From the NCBI GenBank assembly GCA_003258405.1, contig QKPN01000001.1, forward strand, positions 496,001 through 560,000: 64,000 nt of DNA, given 5' to 3'. The notes under the pieces were generated by a model, which had not been told where the DNA came from, searched no databases, and saw only the letters and a list, made by a program, of their open reading frames with translations. A program made the position numbers and the translations under genes. The DNA comes from Rhodobacteraceae bacterium DSL-40. Lineage in GTDB: Bacteria; Pseudomonadota; Alphaproteobacteria; Rhodobacterales; Rhodobacteraceae. This document shows, piece by piece, positions 26,962 through 35,453 of this stretch. Each line of letters begins with the position of its first letter. Position 1 is the stretch's first letter.

Positions 26962-27588
26962 CGGGCGTCCTTTCGTGACTGCGCCTGTGAAACTCGGGAT
27001 CGATGTTCACCACGCTGGAAAGCCATGAAGATAACGCCGGAGACCCAGAACATAAACCTGCGCCATCTGCACGAGATCACCTAAGAAGGCGCATTCGGTG
27101 TAGAAGCTGCGACCCTGGGGGTTTTGCCTCGGTGCTTTCGGGGACGATATTGCCGAACGTCCGGCCATAATGCTCTCGGACGCAAGGCACGTCATGGCGA
27201 CCGCAGGGCGCATGCGCAATTCGCTGAACCTTGCGCAGCGGCCGATTCTGCGGGATCCGATCGAGCGTGCCTGCCCCGCCGGCCATCCAGCGCTCGCCCA
27301 AAGGTGGCCGAACTCGCATATATCGCCCCGGAAATGCTGATCGGGCTTGATCCGCAGGCCCAGATCAGCTGTGGCACGGGCCTTTTGCGGTGGCGCTTTC
27401 TGCCCGCATCCCGGCACTGACGGGCAAGCTCGCAACCTGAAAGGCGCCCCGGCATCCGTGGAAGAGGCATCGTCGGACCCGGGTCGCGTCAAAACCGATG
27501 TGATCTGGAGGCAGGCGATGAGCGTCTTGCTTCCGGTCAGTTCCGCGGCATGCCGCTGACAGAAAAAGACAATCGAGAGTGGTGGGTA
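26962..27588. other. 627-base region without a recognisable gene
   Basis: Between the start of the YdiJ-type gene and tRNA-Thr. On the minus strand two overlapping frames (27007-27633 and 27077-27319) are open, but the longer begins inside the tRNA and neither product resembles a known family. Their character changes along the region (the lower end reads SFYTECAFLGDLVQMAQ, the middle GTLDRIPQNRPLRKVQ in a different frame), so a decayed, frameshifted gene is possible. I cannot name it. Confidence 0.3.
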
Positions 27589-27663
<75 letters not shown>

Positions 27664-27673
27664 GATGCGCGGC

Positions 27674-27701
27674 CTTGTAGCGGATTCGGCGGGGGGTGCA
27701 A
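27674..27701 (-). promoter_or_regulatory. sigma-70-type promoter of tRNA-Thr
   Basis: On the minus strand TTGCAC (-35, 27696-27701) and TACAAG (-10, 27674-27679) are 16 bases apart, and the -10 ends 10 bases before the mature tRNA 5' end. Confidence 0.55.
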
Positions 27702-27744
27702 GCCAAATCTGGACCCTCCCCCGCGCTTGCGCTAGAGAGACGCC

Positions 27745-27906
27745 ATGCAAGACATGAAGCCCCCGCATAAACCCGCTCGCATTCCCGGCAAGGATGACAA
27801 GTCCGCCCGGCTGGCCGAGGCCTTGCGGGCCAATCTTGCCAGACGAAAGGCGCAGAAGCGCGCCCGCGCCGAGCAGTTGCCGCGCGAGGAAGATCAGGGA
27901 AACTGA
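27745..27906 (+). CDS. small conserved basic protein upstream of murA
   Basis: 53 residues, MQDMKPPHKPARIPGKDDKS then ARLAEALRANLARRKAQKRA. The Pro-rich head followed by an Ala/Leu/Arg/Lys helix (ALRANLxRRKAQxRxR) is a pattern I know from short hypothetical proteins placed before murA in Rhodobacterales; its function is unknown. GAGAGA precedes the ATG. The stop is 6 bases before murA, so the two form one transcript. Too short to be scored by size alone, but the pattern, codon use and placement support it. Confidence 0.7.
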   Translation: MQDMKPPHKPARIPGKDDKSARLAEALRANLARRKAQKRARAEQLPREEDQGN

Positions 27907-27912
27907 CACCAC

Positions 27913-29187
27913 ATGGACAGCATCCTGGTCCGCGGCGGCGCGGAACTCAACGGCACCATTCCGATCTCGGGAGCGAAGAACGCCTGTCTCGCGCTGATGC
28001 CGGCGGCACTGCTCTCTGACGAGCCGCTGACGCTCACGAACGCGCCGCGGCTTTCGGACATCCGCACCATGACGGTGCTGCTGGAATCGCTCGGCTGCGA
28101 GGTCGCCAGGCTTCAGGCCGGTCGCGTGCTCGTCGTGGGCACCGAGCGGATCAGCAATCACACCGCCGACTATGACATCGTGCGCAAGATGCGCGCCTCG
28201 ATTCTCGTACTCGGGCCGATGCTGGCGCGCGACGGACATGCCGTCGTCTCTCTGCCGGGCGGCTGCGCCATCGGCGCCCGGCCGGTGGACCTGCACCTGA
28301 AGGGCCTCGAGGCACTCGGCGCGACCCTCGATCTGCGCGACGGCTATGTGCATGCCGAGGCGCGCGGCGGGCTCAAGGGCGCGGTCTTCGAATTTCCGAT
28401 CGTCTCGGTCGGCGGGACCGAGAACCTGCTGATGGCCGCAACGCTCGCGAAGGGGACGACGGTCCTGAAGAATGCCGCGCGTGAACCCGAGATCGTCGAT
28501 CTTGCCGAGTGCCTCCGGCGGATGGGCGCGCGGATCGAGGGCGACGGCACGAGCGAGATCATCATCGAGGGGGTCGAGCGGCTTTCCGGGGCGACGCACC
28601 CGGTGGTGGCGGACCGGATCGAACTCGGCACCTACATGCTCGCGCCCGCCATTGCGGGCGGGCGGGTTGAGCTTTCCGGCGGGCGGCGCGATCTCGTCGC
28701 AGCCTTCTGCGACAAGCTCGAGGAAGCCGGTGTCGAGATCGAGGAGACGCGCTCCGGGCTGACCGTCACGCGGCGGAACGGGCGGATCCGGGCGACCGAT
28801 GTGGTGACGGCCCCGCATCCGGGTTTTCCGACGGATCTTCAGGCGCAGATGATGGCACTTCTGGCGACCGCCGACGGGGTCAGCCACCTCGAGGAACGGA
28901 TCTTCGAGAATCGCTTCATGCATGCGCCGGAGCTTGCGCGCATGGGCGCCGAGATCGATGTGCAGGGCGGCACGGCAAGGGTGACGGGCGTGGAGCGGCT
29001 GCGCGGGGCCCCGGTGATGGCGACCGACCTGCGCGCCTCGGTGAGCCTCATTCTTGCGGGCCTCGCGGCAGAAGGTGAGACCCGCGTGTCGCGCGTCTAT
29101 CATCTCGATCGCGGCTACGAACATGTCGAGGAGAAGCTCTCGGCCTGCGGCGCACGGATCGAACGTATTGGCGAGGCGGCCGAATGA
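27913..29187 (+). CDS. murA: UDP-N-acetylglucosamine 1-carboxyvinyltransferase
   Basis: First committed step of peptidoglycan synthesis: adds enolpyruvate from PEP to UDP-GlcNAc. 424 residues with two repeated inside-out barrels. The active-site Cys is about C118 in [14 protein letters not shown], so the enzyme should be fosfomycin-sensitive. [17 protein letters not shown] at the N-terminus carries the catalytic Lys-Asn. The stop overlaps the ATG of the next gene by four bases. Confidence 0.97.
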   Translation: MDSILVRGGAELNGTIPISGAKNACLALMPAALLSDEPLTLTNAPRLSDIRTMTVLLESLGCEVARLQAGRVLVVGTERISNHTADYDIVRKMRASILVLGPMLARDGHAVVSLPGGCAIGARPVDLHLKGLEALGATLDLRDGYVHAEARGGLKGAVFEFPIVSVGGTENLLMAATLAKGTTVLKNAAREPEIVDLAECLRRMGARIEGDGTSEIIIEGVERLSGATHPVVADRIELGTYMLAPAIAGGRVELSGGRRDLVAAFCDKLEEAGVEIEETRSGLTVTRRNGRIRATDVVTAPHPGFPTDLQAQMMALLATADGVSHLEERIFENRFMHAPELARMGAEIDVQGGTARVTGVERLRGAPVMATDLRASVSLILAGLAAEGETRVSRVYHLDRGYEHVEEKLSACGARIERIGEAAE

Positions 29188-29681
29188 GCGATGGTCCCCG
29201 CTTCGAGGATGCCCGTTTCGAGGATGGTGGGGAACAGCCGTTGCGCCTGCGCGCGGAGGCGGCGGAGGATCTCGGGATCATCTCGGCGCTGGTGCAGGAT
29301 GCGGTGACCGGACGGGGCGACATGGCCTGGCTCGCGAAGCGGCACCGCTTCACGCTGCTCCTCAACCGCTTCCGCTGGGAAGACGCGCCGGCCGCCGAGC
29401 GGCAGGGCCGCGCCTTCGAGCGGGTGCGTGCGCTCCTGAGCTTCGACGGCGCCCTGCGCGTCCGCTCGGAAGGGATCGACCCGGAGGATCGCGAGGCGGT
29501 TCTGTCGCTGCTTTCGATCCGTTTCGAGCCCGGTGCAGACGGCGCCGGCACGGTGCTTCTCATCTTTGCCGGCGATGGCGAGATCGCGATCGACGTGGAA
29601 TGCCTCGATGTGACGCTGGCCGATGTGACCCGCCCCTATCTCGCGCAGGCCACCCGCGCGCCGCATCACCCGACGGACTGA
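29184..29681 (+). CDS. DUF2948 family protein
   Basis: 165 residues. It fits the DUF2948 family of alphaproteobacteria: [23 protein letters not shown] near residue 18, [21 protein letters not shown] near 48, ending [21 protein letters not shown]. Function unknown. It is typically sandwiched between murA and hisD, as here (ATGA overlap with murA, 5-base gap to hisD). No membrane segment or catalytic motif is visible. Confidence 0.85.
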   Translation: MSDGPRFEDARFEDGGEQPLRLRAEAAEDLGIISALVQDAVTGRGDMAWLAKRHRFTLLLNRFRWEDAPAAERQGRAFERVRALLSFDGALRVRSEGIDPEDREAVLSLLSIRFEPGADGAGTVLLIFAGDGEIAIDVECLDVTLADVTRPYLAQATRAPHHPTD

Positions 29682-29686
29682 CTGCC

Positions 29687-30991
29687 ATGGCTCTTTTTCT
29701 CGACACCCGCGACGGCGATTTCGAGGTACGGTTCCGCGCGCTTCTCGGCATGAAGCGCGAGGCGGATGCCGATGTCGATGCGGATGTTCAGGCCATCCTT
29801 GCCGACGTCGCGGCACGGGGCGATGCGGCTCTCATCGAGATGACGGCCCGCTGGGACCGCCTCACGCTGACACCGGAGACACTGGCCTTTACGCGGGAGG
29901 AGATCGACGCGGCCTGCGCGGCGGTGGGTGCGGAGGACCGCGCGGCGCTTGAACTGGCCGCGGCGCGGATCCGCGCCTATCACGAGCGCCAGTTGCCGGA
30001 GGATGCTCGCTGGACCGACGCCGACGGCGCGGAACTCGGATGGCGCTGGAGTGCGGTGGATGCTGCCGGGCTCTACGTGCCCGGCGGGCTGGCCTCCTAC
30101 CCGTCTTCGGTCCTGATGAACGCGATCCCGGCGCAGGTTGCAGGGGTGCGGCGGCTGGTGATCTGCGCACCGACGCCCGATGGCGCGGTCAATCCCCTGG
30201 TGCTGCTCGCCGCCCGGATCGCGGGCGTCGAGACGATCTATCGGGTGGGCGGGGCGCAGGCGATCGCGGCGCTGGCCTATGGCACGGAAACGATCGCGCC
30301 GGTGGACAAGATCACCGGGCCGGGCAATGCTTATGTCGCCGCGGCGAAGCGGCGGGTTTTCGGGACGGTCGGAATCGACATGATCGCAGGCCCCTCGGAG
30401 GTGCTGATTCTCGCGGATTCCTCGAACGATCCCGACTGGGTGGCACTCGATTTGCTGGCCCAGGCCGAACACGATGCCTCGGCCCAGTCGATTCTCATCA
30501 CCGACGATGCCGCCTTCGGCCGGGCGGTCGATGAAGCCGTGCTGCGGCGGCTCGAAACGCTGGAGCGGCGCGAGATCGCCGGCGCGAGCTGGAGGGCGTT
30601 CGGGGCGGTCGTCACGGTAGGTGACTGGGACGAGGCCGTGGCACTTTCGGACCGGATCGCGCCAGAGCATCTCGAGATCTGCACCACGCATGCGGATGTG
30701 CTGGCCGAGAAAGTCCGCCATGCCGGAGCGATCTTTATCGGATCCCTGACCCCCGAGGCGATCGGCGACTATGTCGGGGGGCCCAACCATGTGCTGCCGA
30801 CGGCGCGGTCGGCACGTTTTTCCTCGGGCCTCTCGGTGCTTGACTTCATGAAACGCACGACGGTTGCGCGCATGTCTCCTGCCGCGCTTTCGGCAATCGG
30901 ACCGGCGGCAGCACGGCTGGCCCGATCGGAAAGCCTCGAGGCGCACGGGCTTTCGGTGCTGGCGCGCCTCGACCGTCTGAACGCAAGGTAG
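29687..30991 (+). CDS. hisD: histidinol dehydrogenase
   Basis: Last two oxidations of histidine synthesis, histidinol to histidine, NAD- and zinc-dependent. 434 residues. The nucleotide-binding YVPGGLASYPSSVLMNAIPA is near residue 127, VGGAQAIAALAYGTE near 187, DMIAGPSEVLILAD near 230, LLAQAEHDASAQSIL near 263 and the conserved GPNHVLPT near 365. The frame is open far upstream through the preceding gene, but the ATG at 29687 (MALFLDTRDGDFEVRF) gives the normal N-terminus. Confidence 0.96.
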   Translation: MALFLDTRDGDFEVRFRALLGMKREADADVDADVQAILADVAARGDAALIEMTARWDRLTLTPETLAFTREEIDAACAAVGAEDRAALELAAARIRAYHERQLPEDARWTDADGAELGWRWSAVDAAGLYVPGGLASYPSSVLMNAIPAQVAGVRRLVICAPTPDGAVNPLVLLAARIAGVETIYRVGGAQAIAALAYGTETIAPVDKITGPGNAYVAAAKRRVFGTVGIDMIAGPSEVLILADSSNDPDWVALDLLAQAEHDASAQSILITDDAAFGRAVDEAVLRRLETLERREIAGASWRAFGAVVTVGDWDEAVALSDRIAPEHLEICTTHADVLAEKVRHAGAIFIGSLTPEAIGDYVGGPNHVLPTARSARFSSGLSVLDFMKRTTVARMSPAALSAIGPAAARLARSESLEAHGLSVLARLDRLNAR

Positions 30992-30995
30992 AGCC

Positions 30996-31484
30996 ATGTC
31001 CGGAACCGACCGCCTCATCGATGTGACCCTCGACGATACCGGCCTGGCCCCGCCAACGCCCGAGATCGATCAGGAGCGCAAGGTCGCAATGTACGACCTG
31101 CTCCAGGAGAACGTGTTCTCGCTGCCGAAAAGGGGCGAACAGGATATTCCGGAGGGGCCCTACCGCCTGCGGCTTGCAATCCGGGAGCGTCGGCTTGTCT
31201 TCGAGGTTGCGACCGAAGATGGCACACCTGTTGGCGAGACGCATCTTTCACTCACGCCGTTCAATCAGGTGATCCGGGATTATTTCCAGATCTGCGAGAG
31301 CTATTTCGACGCGGTGAAGCGCCTGCCTCCGGCGCAGATCGAGGCGATCGACATGGGCCGACGCGGGATCCACAATGAGGGAAGCCGGCTGCTGCTCGAG
31401 CGGCTTGAGGGCAAGGTCGAAACCGACCTCAACACTGCCCGGCGCCTCTTCACGCTGATCTGCGTCCTTCACTTCAAGGGCTGA
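30996..31484 (+). CDS. UPF0262 family protein
   Basis: 162 residues, full-length match in character to UPF0262 (e.g. IRERRLVFEVATEDG, LSLTPFNQVIRDYFQICESYFDAVK, GIHNEGSRLLLERL). Conserved in alphaproteobacteria directly after hisD; function unknown. Four bases separate it from hisD, and the phosphatase-like gene starts 5 bases after it, so it belongs to the same operon. Soluble, no signal peptide. Confidence 0.9.
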   Translation: MSGTDRLIDVTLDDTGLAPPTPEIDQERKVAMYDLLQENVFSLPKRGEQDIPEGPYRLRLAIRERRLVFEVATEDGTPVGETHLSLTPFNQVIRDYFQICESYFDAVKRLPPAQIEAIDMGRRGIHNEGSRLLLERLEGKVETDLNTARRLFTLICVLHFKG

Positions 31485-31489
31485 TCCGC

Positions 31490-31966
31490 GTGGAGGACAA
31501 TCCCCATTCGGTGCTCTTCTGCTGCGACTACAATGCCGTGCGATCGCCGATGGCGGAGGGAATCATGCGCCGGGACTATGGCCGGCGCATTTTTGTCCAG
31601 TCCGCCGGGGTGAAGAACGAGCTCGAGATCGACGGATTCGCGGTCTCGGTCTGTGCGGAAATCGGTCTGAAGCTCGATGCCCACCGGGTACGAACCTTTC
31701 AGGAGATGGAGCAGTGGGGCGATCAGATCGGCGCCTTCGATCTCATCATCGCGCTCTCACCCGCCGCTCACAGACAGGCGCTGGAGTATACCCGATACTA
31801 CGCGGTGGACGTGGAGTTCTGGCCTATCTTCGACCCGACCGGGTTGGGTGAAACGCGCGAGGCGAAGCTCGCGGCTTACCGGCAGTCGCGAGATCAGATT
31901 GCGCAGCGCATCCGGGCGCGGTTCGGCCCGCCTGATCCACCCGTTGAAAAGAAGAATGATGCGTAA
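31490..31966 (+). CDS. low-molecular-weight protein-tyrosine-phosphatase-like protein
   Basis: 158 residues. The phosphate loop is C12-DYNAV-R18-S (CX5RS), and the general-acid Asp is in WPIFDPTGLGETRE near residue 118, so both catalytic elements of the LMW-PTP/arsenate-reductase fold are present. The loop sequence CDYNAVRSPMAEG differs from the canonical CLGNICRSP, as in the branch found in this operon position in Rhodobacterales. Starts GTG, 5 bases after UPF0262. Substrate unknown. Confidence 0.8.
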   Translation: MEDNPHSVLFCCDYNAVRSPMAEGIMRRDYGRRIFVQSAGVKNELEIDGFAVSVCAEIGLKLDAHRVRTFQEMEQWGDQIGAFDLIIALSPAAHRQALEYTRYYAVDVEFWPIFDPTGLGETREAKLAAYRQSRDQIAQRIRARFGPPDPPVEKKNDA

Positions 31967-32063
31967 GCGATATGCCGGGTGGAAACCCGCCGTGATGTCG
32001 CGCCCGATGGCAGCACAGCGGAAACCACCTTTTCACAAAGACGGATCAATGTATTCATTGTCC

Positions 32064-32094
32064 TTGATTCATTAACGCGTCAGGGGCATATAAC
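32064..32094 (+). promoter_or_regulatory. possible infA promoter
   Basis: TTGATT (32064-32069) and TATAAC (32089-32094) lie upstream of infA in an AT-richer gap, 19 bases apart (longer than ideal). The 182-base gap before infA suggests its own promoter here. Confidence 0.3.
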
Positions 32095-32148
32095 GGCCGC
32101 GGGTCAACTTTTGTTGTCCCGCGTGCTTTCAATTGCATCGGAGCAAAC

Positions 32149-32367
32149 ATGGCCAAGGAAGAGCTTCTTGAATTTCCGGGTGTCGTGACCGAGCTTCTGC
32201 CCAACGCGACTTTCCGGGTGGAGCTCGAGAACGGCCATACCATCATCGCCCACACTGCCGGCAAGATGCGGAAGAACCGCATTCGCGTTCTGGCTGGCGA
32301 CAAGGTGCAGGTCGAGATGACGCCCTATGATCTGACCAAGGGACGGATCAACTATCGCTTCAAGTGA
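32149..32367 (+). CDS. infA: translation initiation factor IF-1
   Basis: 72-residue OB-fold protein, [20 protein letters not shown] to GRINYRFK, essentially the standard IF-1. Binds the ribosomal A site during initiation. Preceded by its own gap and followed by maf with no further gap, the usual infA-maf-rng order of the group. Confidence 0.98.
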   Translation: MAKEELLEFPGVVTELLPNATFRVELENGHTIIAHTAGKMRKNRIRVLAGDKVQVEMTPYDLTKGRINYRFK

Positions 32368-32368
32368 C

Positions 32369-32989
32369 CTGACGGCGCCGGAAACCGCCCGCCCGGGCAA
32401 ACCGGCCCCCGCAGCCGCCCTCATTCTCGCCTCCGCCAGCCCGCGCCGTCGCGAGCTGCTTGCACAGGTCGGGATTACCGCGGCAGCGATCAGACCCTCA
32501 GACATTGACGAAACTCCCCTGCCCCGCGAGCTGCCGCGGGCGCTGGCGCTCAGGCTTGCAAGAGCCAAGGCGGATGCCACACCTGCCGCTCCGGACGAGA
32601 TCGTGCTCGCTGCCGACACCGTTGTCGCGACGGGCCGGCGCCTGCTCGGCAAGCCGGATGACGCGGCGGAGGCCGAAGTTTTTCTGCGTCTTCTGTCAGG
32701 GCGACGCCACCGGGTCATCACGGGCCTGGCGCTGCGCCGTGGGGACCGACGCTGGAGCCGTGCCGTGGAAACCGCAGTGCGGTTCAAACGGCTCTCCGAG
32801 ACGGAAATCGCCGGATACCTCGCGTCCGGCGAATGGCAAGGCAAGGCAGGCGGCTATGCCATCCAGGGGCTAGCAGGTGCTTTCGTGCCCTGGATCAGCG
32901 GATCCTACAGCAACGTGGTGGGCCTGCCGCTGACGGAGACGGTCCACCTGCTTACAGCCGCAGGCTATCAACGGAAGATTTCCCCATGA
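32369..32989 (+). CDS. maf: Maf family nucleoside triphosphate pyrophosphatase
   Basis: Removes non-canonical or modified nucleotides (Maf/YceF/YhdE family). The N-terminal signature [15 protein letters not shown] (residues 17-31 from the CTG) and the catalytic segment [21 protein letters not shown] are present, with [13 protein letters not shown] and [11 protein letters not shown] at the C-terminal end. No ATG, GTG or TTG precedes ASASPRR in this frame: the upstream stop is at about 32328-32330. The first plausible initiator is CTG at 32369 (CTGACGGCGCCG), one base after the infA stop codon, giving 206 residues. A GTG at 32603 would delete the signature. Stop overlaps rng. Confidence 0.85.
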   Translation: MTAPETARPGKPAPAAALILASASPRRRELLAQVGITAAAIRPSDIDETPLPRELPRALALRLARAKADATPAAPDEIVLAADTVVATGRRLLGKPDDAAEAEVFLRLLSGRRHRVITGLALRRGDRRWSRAVETAVRFKRLSETEIAGYLASGEWQGKAGGYAIQGLAGAFVPWISGSYSNVVGLPLTETVHLLTAAGYQRKISP

Positions 32990-34053
32990 AGGGCAGACAG
33001 ATCCGCATCGAACCTGCCGCCGGCGGGGGTGTTGCCGCTGCGCTGATGGTCAACGGTCGCCTTGAGGATCTGCTGATCGATCCGCCGGACGATGATCCCG
33101 CGCCGCGGCCGGAGGCGATCTATCTCGCGACGGTCGGGCGCCCGATGAAGGGTCTGGGCGGGGTCATGCTCGATCTCGGCGATGGCGGAACCGGCTTTCT
33201 GCGCGGATCGCGATTGCCCGCACCGGGCCGCACGCTGCTCGTTCAGGTTTCGAACTGGGCCGAACCCGGCAAGGCGCCGGGGGTGAGCGACCGGCTCCTC
33301 CTCAAGGGCCGTGGCGCTATCCTGACACCGGGTGCACCGGGCCATAACATCGCCCGTTCGCTGCGCGACCCCGAAGCGCGCGAAGCGTTGTCCGAGTTGG
33401 CGCACGAGGCGATGGCAGGATGCCCCGACGATCTCGGATTGATTGTACGCACCGCCGCAGCCGATATCCCAGAAGACGAGCTTCTGAACGAGATCCATGC
33501 GCTGCGCGCAACCTGGGCAAGGGTTCTGGAGCGCGCAGAGGTGCAGGCCACCGGGCTCGTTCACGCCGCGCCCGACGCCGGCGATCAGGCCTGGCGGGAA
33601 TGGTCCGAGCCCGGAACGGACATGGTGGAGGCACCGAACGCGCTGGCGGAGGCTGACCTGTGGGAAGAGATCGCGGCGCTGCTGGAGCCTCCCGCGGCAC
33701 TCGGAACCGATGCCTTCATGGCAATTGAACCGACGCGGGCTCTGATCGCGGTTGATGTGAACACGGGGCGCGACATGTCGCCTGCCGCGGCTCTCAAGGC
33801 CAATCTGGCTGCGGCGGCGGAGCTGCCGCGGCAATTGCGGCTGCGCGGCCTTGGCGGCCAGGTCACTGTGGATTTTGCGCCGCTGGCGAAGGCGGATCGG
33901 CGAAAGATCGAGAGCGCGCTCGGCGTAGCCTTGCGTGCTGACGGCATCGACACCACGATCTCCGGCTGGACACCACTCGGCAATCTCGAGCTTCAGCGCA
34001 AGCGGGCGCGGCGGCCGCTTGCCGGGCTGGCTGGTCAAATCGCGCCGCTGTAG
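32986..34053 (+). CDS. rng: ribonuclease E/G family protein
   Basis: 355 residues, the short alphaproteobacterial RNase G-like form. [29 protein letters not shown] (about residues 246-274) carries the Asp of the Mg site; [18 protein letters not shown] and [14 protein letters not shown] complete the catalytic core. No S1 domain and no CPxCxGxG zinc link are evident. ATG overlaps the maf stop (ATGA). The zinc protein gene yacG that normally follows is absent; instead the last 19 bases overlap the end of hemN on the other strand. Confidence 0.88.
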   Translation: MKGRQIRIEPAAGGGVAAALMVNGRLEDLLIDPPDDDPAPRPEAIYLATVGRPMKGLGGVMLDLGDGGTGFLRGSRLPAPGRTLLVQVSNWAEPGKAPGVSDRLLLKGRGAILTPGAPGHNIARSLRDPEAREALSELAHEAMAGCPDDLGLIVRTAAADIPEDELLNEIHALRATWARVLERAEVQATGLVHAAPDAGDQAWREWSEPGTDMVEAPNALAEADLWEEIAALLEPPAALGTDAFMAIEPTRALIAVDVNTGRDMSPAAALKANLAAAAELPRQLRLRGLGGQVTVDFAPLAKADRRKIESALGVALRADGIDTTISGWTPLGNLELQRKRARRPLAGLAGQIAPL

Positions 34054-35390
34054 CGACCTTCCGCGGCGTTGCGGGCGTCGAGGCAGCGCGCAATGAGGCG
34101 GGCAAGGATCGGGCCATCGCGCACAATTCTGAATGTCTCGCCCTCGAGTGCAACGGCCTCCCCGAAGCGCTCGCGTGCTGTCGCGAGCCCTGCGTCGAGG
34201 ATCGAGGCGAAGTCGCCGAACTCGCGCCGGAGCGCGGCAAGATCGACGCGAAATCCACACATGAGCATCTCGATCGCTCGCCCGCGGACCTTGTCCTCGA
34301 GCGAGAAGGCCCAGCCGCGCTGGATTGCCAGTCTTTCCGCCCCAATCCGCGCAGAATAGGCAACTGTCTGGCGTTCGTTCTGCAGGAATCCCTGACGAAA
34401 GCTTGAAATCGCGGAGGCGCCGATGCCAATCACGGCGTCGAGACTGTCGTCGGTATAGGCGAGATGCCGACGCCGGAGACGGCCCTCGCGCGCGGCCCGC
34501 GCCATGGCGTCTTCCGGCTTGACGAAATGATCGATGCCGACTGGATCGTATCCGGCGCGCACCAAATACTCCGCGGCAATTCCATATTGGGTCAGCCGTT
34601 CCTCAGTACCCGGAAGTTGCGCCTCGTTGATCATGTTCTGGCGTTTGGCCATCCAGGGCACGTGCGCATAGCCAAAGAGCGCGACCCGGTCTGGTTCGAC
34701 CGAGAGAATGGCATTGGCGGTTTCCAGAACCTGGACGCAGCCCTGGAGCGGAAGCCCATACAGCATGTCGATCCCGATCGAGCCAACCCCGCCCTTCCGC
34801 AGCAGCCGAACGGCCCGCCCCGTATCATCAAGGCTTTGCAGCCGCCCGATCGCCCGCTGCACACGCGGATCGAAATCCTGGACGAAAAGCGTGGAGCGGG
34901 TCATACCTTGCCCGATAAGAGCCTCGATCGTCTCGGGCACGACCCGGCGTGCATCGATCTCAACCGTGAATTCGGCATCCGCGGCGACCGCCAGCGAGCT
35001 CCGGGTGGTACGGCCGAGGCGAGCCATGTCCTCCGGCGAGAGAATCAGCGGCGAACCACCGCCCCAATGAATGCGCCCGATCTCGACACCCGCCGGGAGA
35101 AGCTCCGCAATTCGGCGAATCTCCCGAAGGAGCGATCCGACATAGTCCGCGACGATCTTCGGCGAACGCACCGCCTGGGTCCGGCAGGAACAGAACCAGC
35201 AGAGCTTCTCGCAAAATGGCACGTGGATATAGACGCCGATGCGGCCTCCAGACGGGATCGCCCGGAGCCATGCTTCATGTTGCGCCCCGCCGACCTCGGG
35301 CACGAAGTGCTCGACAGAGGGGTAGCACAGATAGCGGGAAACCTTCTGATCGAAGATTCCACTGTTCCTGACTGGTTGTTTTGCGCTCAT
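34035..35390 (-). CDS. hemN: oxygen-independent coproporphyrinogen III oxidase (HemN/HemZ)
   Basis: Radical SAM enzyme making protoporphyrinogen IX without oxygen. 451 residues. The cluster motif is C60-EKL-C64-WF-C67-S-C69 after the SAM-contact Tyr in VYIHVPF; HWGGGSPLIL, FTVEIDARR, FVQDFDPRVQRAIGR and IGIDMLYGLP match the functional positions of E. coli HemN. Some motifs drift (LCYPSVEHF for SYPTA), as in the second copy HemZ that lies beside fnrL in Rhodobacter sphaeroides. Divergent from fnrL; an FNR box lies 36 bases before the ATG, and no ribosome site is visible. Confidence 0.9.
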   Translation of the reverse strand: MSAKQPVRNSGIFDQKVSRYLCYPSVEHFVPEVGGAQHEAWLRAIPSGGRIGVYIHVPFCEKLCWFCSCRTQAVRSPKIVADYVGSLLREIRRIAELLPAGVEIGRIHWGGGSPLILSPEDMARLGRTTRSSLAVAADAEFTVEIDARRVVPETIEALIGQGMTRSTLFVQDFDPRVQRAIGRLQSLDDTGRAVRLLRKGGVGSIGIDMLYGLPLQGCVQVLETANAILSVEPDRVALFGYAHVPWMAKRQNMINEAQLPGTEERLTQYGIAAEYLVRAGYDPVGIDHFVKPEDAMARAAREGRLRRRHLAYTDDSLDAVIGIGASAISSFRQGFLQNERQTVAYSARIGAERLAIQRGWAFSLEDKVRGRAIEMLMCGFRVDLAALRREFGDFASILDAGLATARERFGEAVALEGETFRIVRDGPILARLIARCLDARNAAEGRYSGAI

Positions 35391-35425
35391 GGCGCTAAAC
35401 TGTGCCCGCCGCGCTGCGGCCTTCC

Positions 35426-35439
35426 TTGATCGAGGTCAA
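35426..35439. promoter_or_regulatory. FNR box between hemN and fnrL
   Basis: TTGAT-CGAG-GTCAA: one mismatch to TTGAT-N4-ATCAA. Its centre is about 41.5 bases from the hemN start codon and 21 bases from the fnrL start codon. It is the only such site in the shared 63-base gap, so it may activate hemN and control fnrL. Confidence 0.7.
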
Positions 35440-35453
35440 GCAGGCGTGTAATC

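Noticed and set aside
29054-29686. Upstream extension of hisD by 211 codons
   Set aside because: It overlaps murA and the DUF2948 gene in another frame; the ATG at 29687 gives a normal-length HisD.
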